A stretch of DNA of 64,000 nt from Heloderma charlesbogerti (taxonomy: Eukaryota; Chordata; Lepidosauria; Squamata; Helodermatidae). The stretch covers positions 992,001 to 1,056,000 of the forward strand of contig JANEZZ010000983.1 in NCBI GenBank assembly GCA_026122225.1, in the 5' to 3' direction. Of the stretch, positions 22,500 through 32,579 are shown in pieces. A program made the position numbers and the translations under genes. The number at the start of each line of letters is the position of its first letter. The first letter of the stretch is position 1. Below the pieces are notes generated by a model. That model had not been told where the DNA came from. It worked only from the letters and a program-made list of their open reading frames with translations, and did no database searches.

Positions 22500-23865
22500 T
22501 TGGGGGTGGAGGAGAGGGATCGGGTTAGATTTAGGAAAGGGGAACAAGATTCCTAGCAGACTAGTGGGAAAAGGGAACCATATAGAGGGCAATTATAGGC
22601 TTGTGTGAAAAAGATATACTTGCAGTGGCATGGGTGGGGCTTCTGGAAAGGCAATTTCGGATTTCCTGGTAAACACAAAATAAATGATAGCTGCCCAAAC
22701 AGAGACATCCTTACTTACAATGTAAAGTACCTGTGGAAGGAGGCACATGGATTATTAGGTTTTTTCATGGCAGACTAATAGGTAGTACAGTGATGGTTGG
22801 CTAGACTGAAAATGGAGGAAGATTTAGCATTTAATGATCTCTGAAGGCCCCACTCTCTGAACAGTGGGTGAGGCTCCACTTCTGTCCATGTCACATAGGG
22901 TTATGGCAGGAGACTTGCAGCTTGATTTGCCTTGTGCAGCCAAGTCTGTTTAGCTATATTCAGGCAAAATAGAGCCTCTTGAACCGAGGCCCTGGTAAAG
23001 GGACTCAGAAAATAGCGGCAGAACTTTGCTCACTGGCAACAGCAGGGTGAGGCAGTTGGCTCAAGTGTCAGATTTTGGGATACCATTAAAGGGAAAAATG
23101 TCAAGTATTTGGTTCAGTTAGATTTTACCAAATGGAGGAAACACCATTTAGGTTTTCTGCCTTGGGCACCAAACTGTCTTTGGCACAACTATCTCTTTCA
23201 CAACTACCTTCAGTTGTAGTGTGTGTAGAAATGGGTCTTGTGTTTTGAATTAAAAACTGGATCTGGTTTTGGAATTTAAATGCTTACTCCAGACTTGCGA
23301 GTGTAGAAAATGTTGACTTGATTTAGTGATGGGTAGCATAGCACTGTAAATGCTTATAGGCAGGAAGGCACTGTCAGGAATGGTGCTCTCCTTGGTTCCA
23401 GTTTGTCAGGAATTTTTCCCACACTGCTAAACTGAATCAGATGTCCAGAGGTTCTTTCCCCTTCTACCACTTCTCTCCCAGCAATCCATGGGGCCAAGTA
23501 GTTGGGGAAAAGAACTAGCTGCAAGAACTTGTTCATATGTTTCAGCAAAGTGTTGACAGATACATTATGAACAACTTGTGCTTCCTCTCCTCATGCTTCC
23601 AAGACGCATGCCAAGGGAGGAGATGATGAGGCATGTTCCCTCAAAATGGGGCCAGAATGTGCGTCTCCTTTCAGATGAGACCCAAAGGCATGGGGAAAGC
23701 AAGTTCAAAGAAAAGGACAAAACTACACAGCCAGTAGCCAATGTCCAATACTATCTTCCCCAGGCCCAGAGCAATTTGTGGGGAGGTGGGATCAGTGTTT
23801 GTGGCTGGGGCTAGAAAAAGTCAAGTGCACAAGGGTAGGAAGTGCATTGTGACATGGATATCAAA
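22500..23865. other. Stretch without gene
   Basis: No gene or recognised transposon; apparently unique sequence. Confidence 0.4.
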
Positions 23866-23943
23866 GGGCAGGCCTGAGCAGTTATATAAGCCTTGAGGAC
23901 AACATGGAAGCTACAGCTAGTGCAGAATGCGCTGGTTAGGCTG

Positions 23944-24885
23944 CTGTTGGATAGGGATGTACAAAAATTCCGCCACGGATCTTGGGGAGGCCGAATGCCA
24001 GTGCATTCGGCCCCCTGAAATCGGTGGCGGAACGGCCTGCCCCCCCGCCCCCCTGGGATGGGACTTACCTTGGGCGGATCTTCCTGGCGGCGGCGGCGGC
24101 AGCTGTGGCGGCCGGTCTTCCGACCGGCTGCCACCGCCGCCATTTCCAGTTAAAAAACAAAACAAAACATGATAGGCTACGTAAAGATTTACATAGCCTA
24201 TCATGGCTAGGTTTTAAAAAAAAAAACATGATAGGCTACGTAAATGTTTACATAGCCTATCACGGCTGACTTAACCCCCCCCCCCAAATGTGCGTACGCA
24301 AATGGCAGCGGCCATGGCCGCCGCCATTTGCGTTCCTTATTTTGGCACGTCTTAGTCTACGTAAACATTTACGTAGACTAAGACGGTGAAAATAAGGGGA
24401 ATGCAAATAGTGTAGAGTCCGCTACGCTATTTGTGTTCCCCTTATTTTCGCCATCTTAGTCTACATAAATGTTTACGTAGACTAAGACGTGCCAAAATAA
24501 GGAACACAAATGGTGGCGGCCATGGCCGCCGCCATTTGCGTACGTACCTTGTTGTTGTTGTTTTTAAGTCAGCCATGATAGGATACATAAACATTTATGT
24601 AGCCTATCACGGCTGACTGCAGGGACGCAAACGGCAGCGGCTACGGCCGCCGCCATTTGCGTCCCTGCTAGCCAGTGGCCAGATGTCCAGCTGCTGGTGG
24701 AGCCAGCCGGTGGCTCCACAGAATCCCTGCGGAGTACAGCCGGCCGGCCAGGATTCCGGGGGGGGGGAGGAATGGAGCGCCTCCCCCCCGGCGAGGATTC
24801 CGGGGGGAGGGACAGAACGCATCCCCCCCAACCATAAACAGAATCCGTGAAAGGTAAGTGCGTTTTGTACATCCCTACTGTTGGA
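23944..24885. mobile_element. GC-rich palindromic hAT-like MITE, copy 3
   Basis: The element spans 23952-24877 (926 bp) with a perfect 8-bp duplication CTGTTGGA (23944-23951, 24878-24885). Both ends read TAGGGATGTACA / TGTACATCCCTA. It is in the opposite orientation to copies 1, 2 and 4. It contains GATAGGCTACGTAAA-type palindromes near 24170, 24228 and 24575, and TTAGTCTACGTAAA pairs near 24352 and 24456. Paired ATGGCGGCGGCCATGGCCGC-type blocks also occur (24302-24330, 24509-24538, 24630-24662). No coding capacity. Confidence 0.95.
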
Positions 24886-25075
24886 AACATCATACAGAAA
24901 CTATGGGCTGATCTACATTGTGCCCGCCATCGCAATGAATTTGGTGTCCCGTCGGGTTAAACGCTCTCGCATTAAAACGTGATTATTCACACTCACCCAT
25001 TTTCCCCGTTGCGGTGCTTCATCGAATGCGCGAGCTCGGTTCACACTTGAGCGCTGTGCTGTTTTCCTGCGCGCA

Positions 25076-25144
25076 CTTGTCTGATCTTGGATGCTAAGCG
25101 GGGTCGGCCCGGGTCAGTAGTTGGATGAGCGACTGCCTGGGAAT
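25076..25144 (+). other. 5S rRNA-derived segment
   Basis: This corresponds to roughly nucleotides 25-100 of vertebrate 5S rRNA. The A-box-like GATGCTAAGCGGGG, intermediate element GTCGGCCCGGG and C-box-like TTGGATGAGCGACTGCC appear in the proper order and spacing. Both 5S ends are missing, so it cannot give normal 5S rRNA. Confidence 0.85.
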
Positions 25145-25472
25145 CAGGCTTCCTGCACTGAGCAGGAGGTTGTTGTATCCCTTCAAATGAGACTAAGTTT
25201 TACCCCCTCCTATCCCCCACTCCGGATGTTTTTTTTTTAATTAAAGCGTTATCCTCACAGAATGGGGGCTTCTCCGCAATGTTTTTTTTACAACCTCAAA
25301 GCTTCGAAGATCATACCTCAATTAGAAAAAAAAAAACATCGCGGAGAAGCCCCAATTCTGTGAGGATAATGCCTTAATTAAAAAACACACATGCAGAGTG
25401 GGGGATAGGAGGGGGTAAAACTTGATCTCATTTGAAGGGATAGAAACCCCCCCTGCTCAGTGCAGGAAGCCT

Positions 25473-25542
25473 AATTCCCAGGCGGCCTCCCATCCAAGCA
25501 CTGACCAGGACCGACCCCACTTAGTTTCTGAGATCAGACAAG
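25473..25542 (-). other. 5S rRNA-derived segment, inverted copy
   Basis: Minus-strand counterpart of the segment at 25076-25144. On the minus strand, GTCTGATCTCAGAAACTAAG leads to the intermediate-element and C-box-like blocks (GGGTCGGTCC and TTGGATGGGAGGCCGCC), close to the canonical 5S internal promoter. Confidence 0.85.
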
Positions 25543-26375
25543 CACATGCACATCCAGCCCTTTGCTTGTTGCTGAGTAAACGGGGGCTGCTGAGGAAGCT
25601 ATGCGATCGGTAGCCAGAAGAAGACATGGGGCCGTCAAGAGCTGTGACTGGACAGGATGGAAATACAAACACCGTCGCTTATGGACAGGCGGGGCAGGGG
25701 ACTACGACAGGATATGGTAGAGAAGGTGGAAAATCAGAGCTCATTAAGGGGAAATACCGGGATATTAGGGTATTGAAAATGGGAGCACGGAAGTGGGAAA
25801 TTCCGGTTCCAATTCGAGGCTATTGCGTAGTGTGAAAGGCGGGCGGTGAAACATCATTGGAAGCGAAAAAAGGCGGTAAGTGTAGATCCAGCCTATATCA
25901 CACTGGCTTCAAAGGAACTGCACTGGCTGCCAATATGCTTCCAGTCTGAGTTTAAGGTGGTCATGATGGCATTTAAAGCCCTAAACAGCTTGGGAGCACA
26001 ATATTTGAAGGAGTGCCTCTCCCTGTATACACCTGCCCGAGTATTAAGATCTGCTGAGGGGGCCCTTCTCTGCGTCTGACTGTTGCAAGTGGCATGTTAT
26101 GTGGAGATGCACGAGAGGGCCTTCTCAACTGTGTCACCCCAGTTATGAAATGCCCTCCTGGAGGGCTGGCTGTGCTGATGCTGGCTTCATTTTGGTGCCA
26201 AGTCAAGGCCTGGCTTTTCACCCAGGTTTTTGGTCTCTGTGACCATAGCTTGGTTTGACTTACCATTGCTCATTTTATGCTGGATTGTGGGCTTTTGTTC
26301 TAGTTTTATGCTTTTGTGTTAAATTCTTTTTATGGATTGTACCCCACCCTGAGTTCTTTTTATATAGGGTGGATA

Positions 26376-28495
26376 AACCAGCCCCACCCGATTCCCACCC
26401 TCTCACTTTGAGAAAGTTGCAGTATGGGTGATGCTGGTCACAGATTGGCTGAAAAGGAATCTTTTCCTGAGTCCTCAGTTTGGTTCAGAAGCCTTAGGTT
26501 TTTTGCCTACTCCGTACTGTAGCAACAAGGAAGGTAATTGGCAGTTAAGCACGGGTGTTGTTAAATAGGTCAGAATTAGTCACAACAAGGTGGGTAATCA
26601 ATGAAGGTAAGTTACTCAAGGATGGAATGTCAGTGAGCACCTGGGGCCCCTTTTAAAGTGAAAAGGTATTTCAGACTTGCCACTGAGGATCATAGGACTC
26701 AGGGTAGTAGAAGGACCTCCTTTTGGCCCTGAATGGGTCACACATTTAGAACTGAGTCATATGAGTCACGGGGATGGAACTCAGGAAGGCATGTGATTGG
26801 TGGGCGTCATCATGCCACAAGCCCAGGGACAGCACCATTTCTGTCCATGGTGCTGTCCCTGGGCTTGTGGCAGGATGATGCTCACCCTAACAGGTAAGGT
26901 TAACATGCCCTGCACAGCTTCCACCATTGAAGATCCCCTGTGTACTAAATTAATAAAGTTGTGGCCCTAGTTTACATTAGTGCTGTGCCAAAATTTTATC
27001 CCACATTTTTTTGACCATTCTCATTGAATTTGATGAAAAGAAATTGCTTTCCAAAATGAATTCAAAGGAGGAGAAATTTTGGAGAAATTTTAATGGGTTG
27101 GATTTGGGGTTCTTGTGCTTGCCTTACTTGTAAGGTGGCTGAGGACCCTGCGTGACTGTCCTGTCTGTCACTGTACAACAATCTCTGTGGCAGCCTGTAG
27201 CCTCCTCAGCTTCCTGCACTTCAGTTGAAGCCATCATGAGGAAGACATTGTGAGGCAATTCCTCCCATGGGGCTTTTTCAGTTCAGAAAGTGCAGGTGGC
27301 CTGGAAGGCTGCAGAGCAATGGAAAGATGTGTAATAGAGAGAGAAAACACACACAGCCACCTCGCAGTGATTAGGGAAGCTCAAAATACCACCCAAAGAA
27401 ATTCAAAATTCTTCCTCAGAAAAGTGGAAGCTTCAGCACAGTTGATGCTGTTGCCACCTGCAGAAGTAGTGCAATAAACCAAAAACTCTTAGGAAAAAAA
27501 GAAGGAACCTGTGCTACATCCCCTGCCAATAGTGAGCCCTATCTGTGAGAAACTGTTGGAGAATTTCTCATCCCCTTCGAGAAATGTGGTGAAATTGTCC
27601 CCCCACCCATTTATCTGCCCACAAATAGGCTGCCAAATTTTGAGAGGCCATGTGTGCACAGTTGTAGTTTAAACCCCAAACTTCCTGTCTTCCTCTTTAT
27701 TCTTGGGTCTGGTCACAAATATCTGTTGCAGGCTGTGTCATTTCAAAACTGGCACACTAGTTTTATATGAGGAAGGAGACTGTAAACAAAATGTGGGGGA
27801 GGTGCACTCAAACATTTGATTCTCCATTTGCAGTCTGAAACAGTACAGCAGCCGAACCAAAGATACGTATACATCAGGTTAAGGGGGGCAGGATTCAGAA
27901 GAGTCAACCATCTTTTTTTAATGGTTCCTCTTTTCTATTCTTTTTCTGTGAAGTCTCTTGAAGAAAAAGAAAATACATTGAGGCAATTTAAATGCATAAA
28001 TATTTATTGATGGGTCAGGTTTGTTTAACTAGTTTCATAAGTTGAGGAGGCTGTCGGGAAGGGGCAATGGGTGCTGATTGAGAGATCGCATTGTATTTTG
28101 ATGATTGGATACATTTCTGTACTTTTATCTACCTTTGTTTTCTTGCAGCTACATATCTGTATCCTGAATTATTCTCTCAAGTTGTTTGTATTTTGTGTTT
28201 TTTATTATATTTGGTCCATTGTGTCCCCACTCCCCCCGCCCCTTGTATTAACTTCTTGACATGTATCTTTAATGAAACTCAATAGATATAATGTTTAAAA
28301 AAACTAAACACAAAAGATGCATCGTGCAATGACCGTGATTATGGGCTTTCCATCTCACACTGCATTTCTCTGTTTCTCAACACTTCTGGATTATAATTCA
28401 AAGCACCTCTAACTATGGAGGATGGTGGTTATATTTGTGGTTACATCAGATGTAGTCTGCCAGTCTTTATAGACACAGGTAATGTTATACTCACT
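26376..28495. other. Stretch without gene
   Basis: No gene supported. The hairpin at 26802-26886 is listed separately. At 26990-27640 the A/T-rich text with repeated AAATTTTGG-like words could be an old DNA transposon, but I cannot define its ends. Confidence 0.4.
26802..26886. other. Long near-perfect hairpin
   Basis: A perfect 24-bp stem (26814-26837 with 26848-26871) encloses a 10-nt loop. It is extended beyond a small bulge by CATCAT/ATGATG and GGGC/CACCC-like pairing. The size resembles a pre-miRNA or short foldback MITE. No other copy was found in the window. Confidence 0.85.
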
Positions 28496-29700
28496 TGTTC
28501 AGTATTGCTAAGATATTGGGGCCAGGTTACCTGAAGGATCGTCTCCTCCCATATATACCTGCCTGGACCCTAAGGCCCCATCTACACGAGCCATTTACTC
28601 CAGGGTTGCTGCGATCTTCAGATCTTCGGGACATATGATGCAGTTGCCACTTCACAGCCTAACTATGGTTTTACAGGGAAAATGCAGATTTCCGCAGAGG
28701 CAGTTTTAGCTTGCTGCGGGTTTACTGCGGTTGCTGACCTGTCTGTCCCTTCCTCCAAGTGACTTCACAGGTTGTGGCGGGCGTGGGGTAGGTATGTTTA
28801 GTGATTGCATCACTCTGTGGCATCTTTTCACTCCTCCCTGTTCCTTTGCAGCTGTGCAGTAACAGAGAGGTATCCATTTTGGAATGATGGGTAGGCACGT
28901 ACCTCTCATGTGGGCACACCCCTTTGTGTGTGCAAACCATCGGAAGAGTTACCATGCCAAACAGTTGGCATGGTAACGAAGGAGCAGACTACCCACATCT
29001 TACCAAAAAGGAACACAGAAGAAACCCCTACAATACAAAACAGCCTCTAAAACTTGAAGTGTTGCACCCCCACCCTCATGAGGCTGTGCGGCTGCGCATT
29101 TAAGTATAATGGCAAAAAAAAAGAAAAAAAGCAGCATGCCTGTTGCAGCTTACTTTGCTTTAATGGCCATGTATCAGGGCACAGCAGATTTTTCCACTGG
29201 AGAAGTCAGCAGTAAATCTCATGTGTACCGCAGCAGAAGCTAATTCATAGCTGCAATGCTGCACAGTTACAACAGAGTGAATGTTGAAAGCACTGTCGTA
29301 TAGATGGCCCCTAAGATCATCTTCAGCAGTCCTTCTCTGGGAGTCCCTGCCAAGTGAAGTGACGTGGTTCTTCTTAAGAAGAGGGCCTTTTCTGTTGTGG
29401 CACACTGGCTGTGGAATGAGTTCCCCAGAGAGGTTTGCCTGGTGCTTACGTTGTGCTCTTTTCAGCGCCATTCTTATTTTCCCAGGCATTTTAGTTTTTC
29501 AGTTTCTGTTTTAAATCTGGTACAGTTTTTAAATCTTTGTACTGCTGCTAGGTTTTATTTTGGTTTTTATTTTTTATACTGTAGTTTGAAACCTCTAAAT
29601 TTTTATATTTTATTGTGTTGTATTTTATGGTTTTAATTGTTGTGAATCGCCCAGAGAGCTTTGTCTATTGGGTGGTATAGAAATCTAATTAAATAAATAA
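28496..29700 (+). mobile_element. L2-like LINE 3' end split by a Harbinger-like element
   Basis: L2 sequence at 28496-28573 (CCATATATACCTGCCTGGACCC) continues at 29315-29700. There broken frames give LLWESLPSEVTW-like residues and the tail GAATCGCCCAGAGAGCTTTG...GGTGGTATAGAAATCTAA with (AAATA)n. The two parts join at TAA when the insert at 28574-29311 is removed. Confidence 0.87.
28571..29314. mobile_element. Harbinger-like non-autonomous element with TAA duplication
   Basis: The element spans 28574-29311 (738 bp). Its ends GGCCCCATCTACAC and GTATAGATGGCCCC are inverted repeats, and TAA occurs on both sides (28571-28573, 29312-29314). A TWA duplication with GGCC-type ends is typical of PIF/Harbinger. 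The interior includes GATCTTCAGATCTTCGG near 28614 and a TTGGCATGGTAAC palindrome at 28952-28976. No transposase frame. Confidence 0.83.
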
Positions 29701-29759
29701 CTAAATATTCTAACAGAGTAATCCTTCCTGCCATTGTGGAGCGCTAACTATCATTGTGG

Positions 29760-30295
29760 GGAGATACCCTGTGCTGGTCAGACCTCACCTTAATGTGTCC
29801 AATTCTGGACAACATACTTTAAGAAGGATTTGAATAAATGGGAATGAGCTCAGAGAAGGGCAACAAAGATGATCAGAATAATAGAAATTAAGTCATATGA
29901 GGAAAGATTGAAGGAACTGGGTATGTTTAGCCTTAAGAAGTGAACACTGACCTGGGATAGGATAGCACTTTTCAAGTACCTAAAGGATTGTCACAGAGAA
30001 GAGGGCCACAACCTGTTCTCTATAAACCAAGATGGTAGGACATGAAATAACAGATTTAAGTTTCAGGAAAGCAGATTTTGGTTGGACACCAGGAAAAACT
30101 CCCTAACAGTCAAAGCAGCTAGACAATGGAATGAACTATCTAGGGAGGCCATGAGCTTTCTGTCCCTGGAGGTATTCAAGAGGAGACTGGACAGTCGGGG
30201 GTGCTTTAAACTGGATTCCTGCACTGAGCAGGGAGTTGGACTCAATGGCCTCAATGGCCCCTTCCAACTCCATGACTCTGTGATTGACACAATGA
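29760..30295 (+). mobile_element. CR1-like LINE 3' fragment
   Basis: It matches the 3' part of the long CR1 at 35590-38640: GGGCAACAAAGATGATCAG, a frame around '[15 protein letters not shown]', then CCTGCACTGAGCAGGGAGTTG and CCCCTTCCAACTCCATGACT. The copy is diverged and ends in the family 3' sequence (ACTCTGTGATTG). Confidence 0.87.
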
Positions 30296-31955
30296 GCCTC
30301 AATGAATCCAGAGTGCTGCTGGCACAAGCCCAGGAGGGCAAAAGCGAGGGTGGAGTAGCTTTTCCACTTTCCGCCATCTCTTTCTCAGGGCTAATTTTTA
30401 AAATTTTGTGCATTCCCTCCCATTGAAATCAATGGCAAGGGACTGATCTATGTCAGCTCTAGGGCTGCTGTAGATCAGTAGCCAGCTTGGGGGCAAATTG
30501 GGGGCCAGGAGGATTGCACCCTTGTCCTCCCTGGCATGCCTCCTTTCCTTTCTTTCTGACACTGAAAGAAATGCCACAGAAGTTTCCACAGTAGCTGTGA
30601 GATGTTATCTGAGGTTGGATCTCCCCCTCTGAGGGCAGATCTCTCTCTCTGTCCTTAGAGGGGGAAATCTGAAAAATCCTATGGCTCTGGGGACCATAGG
30701 ATTGTAGTCTAATGCTCCTAAGGCAAGTAGTAAACTGTAGTCATATCAGTGGTTCTGCATTTCTATAGTTATTGGATTTTGATTAAAACATAGACAAGAA
30801 AAATACATTCTATGTAGGCTTTGGCCAATGGGATACACTTTTTACAAATGTTCGTGGTAGCATTGAAGAGCTACACACAGAGAGAGTATTTTGGGGGTGG
30901 TTTGTCCTCAAAACAGGACAAAAATGTTTGCCTATTCAGGAAATATTGTCCTCACTCTGAATTGGCTTCATTTGCCCTCAGTGACATCAACACATAACTA
31001 AGCATGATTGGTTACATAGCATTTTGATACCATCCTGTTAACCATGTGATTATCAGTTGGCTGGGATCACCTATGTGACAGGAAGCATTGCCCTCAATCT
31101 CTGTTGACTTTTTTCTTTTTTGTCATTGATATTCTCACAGTGTCACCATCGGATTGTGCAGTATTATGGCATCATCTTGTTCACTACATAATCTTCAATT
31201 GTCTGGGATCATACATTTGTCTAATCAAGAAGAAGATGCAGTAATTAGATGAAAAAAAAATGGTGCTGAAGCATTGGCACAGGAAACAATGGCAGTGAAC
31301 AGAATAAAAGAGGTGAGCTTTTTACAATTCAGGGTTTTTCTGGAAATATTTTGCCCTCTCCAAAAGCATTACTTTTGGCTCCAAACCTGAAATGCAAGAT
31401 CACTTGGCAAAGCCCTAATTTTTTGTTTCCCACAGACACTAAAATATATCATCTTCCTTTTATCAGATGCCACAGCTTAAAAACACAGCACTATTCATAA
31501 ATACCAGAAGGCTGAATGAGGCTTTGTCAAAGTCTGGAATTTAAAGAAATTATATAATATTATTTTCCCTGGGGATTCTTCAATCTAGCGCAAACCTTTG
31601 GTAGGTGGTTTGCACACGCCAAACGTTTTTGAATGATTAAACATAATTTAGCAAGGTATATTTCTCTGCCTCAAAACATGAGCCATTGTCCAACTCAGAG
31701 AAGACCCTTTATCTTTATCCTGAATGACACATGTTACTATTGAAGGCATTATTTATATGCCATAAAACAGATGAGTGAAAAGGGACAAGCTTAATTTGAA
31801 TGCTGGAAACAATCTAAAGAAAGTGATGCAAGGGTGACAGCCCCTGCTAATACTTTCCTCTCCAAGATCAGAGACAAGGCAATGTCCCCAGTTAATTCCC
31901 AAAGTTGCTCCTGCATTGACTGACTGTCCCAAGACACTAGTGAATGGGATCCACC
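30296..31955. other. Stretch without gene
   Basis: No gene or clear mobile element; AT-rich, apparently unique. Confidence 0.4.
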
Positions 31956-31959
31956 ACCA

Positions 31960-32190
31960 CCACTTACTTACTTATTTATTTTCTATACCACCCAATAGCC
32001 GAAGCTCTCTGGGACGTTCACAAAAATTCTTCTTCTTCTTCTTCTTCTTCTTCTTCTTCTTCTTCTTCTTCTTCTTCTTCTTCTTCTTCTTCTACTACTA
32101 CTACTACTACTACTACTACTATTACATTTCTATACCACCCCATATCCAAGGCTCTCTGGGTGGTTTACAGAGATTAAATTCTTCCCAGAA
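31960..32190 (-). mobile_element. L2-like LINE ends around a microsatellite
   Basis: Two copies of the L2 tail in minus orientation lie at 31965-32026 (CTATACCACCCAATAGCCG, GAAGCTCTCTGGGACG) and 32121-32185 (TTTCTATACCACCCCATATCC, AAGGCTCTCTGGG). The long microsatellite at 32028-32120 separates them. Confidence 0.8.
32028..32120. repeat. (TTC)n followed by (TAC)n microsatellite
   Basis: About 64 bases of TTC units pass directly into about 28 bases of TAC units. It yields long Ser, Phe, Tyr or Thr runs in plus-strand frames, which are artefacts and not proteins. Confidence 0.98.
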
Positions 32191-32239
32191 TTTCAACAAG
32201 CAAAGGAAGATTCCCACGGCATATCCACTTGAAAACAAA

Positions 32240-32575
32240 GGTGTTGAACCTTTTTCAGATTGAGGGCTGAACTCCAGAGAAACTCTTTGGGGCCGCCTTC
32301 CAGTGATGGCAAAGGGCGGGTCCAAAACACTGAAACTAACAGCATACTTTAGCTTAAAGCTCATACTGTCAGTAACTAAGCCTTAAGAGAGGCATTTCAA
32401 TCTTTTAGAATGGGAGGGGATAGGACCATGCAAAAGCCAGGAAACCACAATATCATTAGTGGTTGAGGAAAAGGGGGAGGGCCCAGGGAAACAGCACGGG
32501 GCCATCTGGGGAAACCCAGAGGGCTGAATTGGACCCCAGTGGGCCGGATTTGACCCACAGGCCTGACATCCCTGC
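32240..32575. mobile_element. hAT-like element, old
   Basis: The ends GGTGTTGAACC and CTGACATCCCTG, with the internal phrases GGGCTGAATTGGACCCC and GGGCCGGATTTGACCC, are typical of a MER/Charlie-like hAT MITE. Related end sequence (AAACCTCTGGCCCATGGG) occurs at 48400-48470. No clear duplication remains. Confidence 0.6.
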
Positions 32576-32579
32576 TTTA

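Larger units (their letters stand above)
24902..25896. mobile_element. Harbinger-like MITE with two inverted 5S rRNA-like segments (copy A)
   Basis: The element spans 24905-25893 and is flanked by TAT (24902-24904, 25894-25896). Its ends are GGGCTGATCTACATTG and GTGTAGATCCAGCC. A 3-bp duplication with GGGC-type ends suggests PIF/Harbinger. Inside, 25076-25144 (+) and 25473-25542 (-) resemble 5S rRNA. Between them is a hairpin with arms of about 40 bp (25245-25288 and 25333-25373). Next to each 5S segment lies TTCCTGCACTGAGCAGG, a CR1 3'-end motif. The right part (25560-25890) is not repeated within this copy. No protein is encoded. Confidence 0.85.
23868..26375 (+). mobile_element. L2-like LINE 3' half split by two DNA transposons
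   Basis: The L2 sequence lies at 23868-23951, 24886-24904 and 25897-26375. The last part encodes ELHWLPICFQSEFKVVMMAF with KALNSLGAQYLKECLSLYTPA, the conserved C-terminal end of L2 ORF2. A tail with TTTTATATAGGGTGGATAAA follows. Removing the MITE (23952-24877) and the Harbinger-like element (24905-25893), with one copy of each duplication, gives a continuous L2. Confidence 0.88.

Noticed and set aside
25076..25144. Functional 5S rRNA gene
   Set aside because: The 5' and 3' ends of 5S rRNA are missing and the segment is embedded in a mobile element.
26970..27660. Possible hAT-like element with AAATTTTGG words
   Set aside because: I could not find inverted ends or a target duplication.
31916..32263. 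115-codon plus-strand frame with long Phe and Tyr runs
   Set aside because: It is produced by the (TTC)n-(TAC)n microsatellite and L2 tails.
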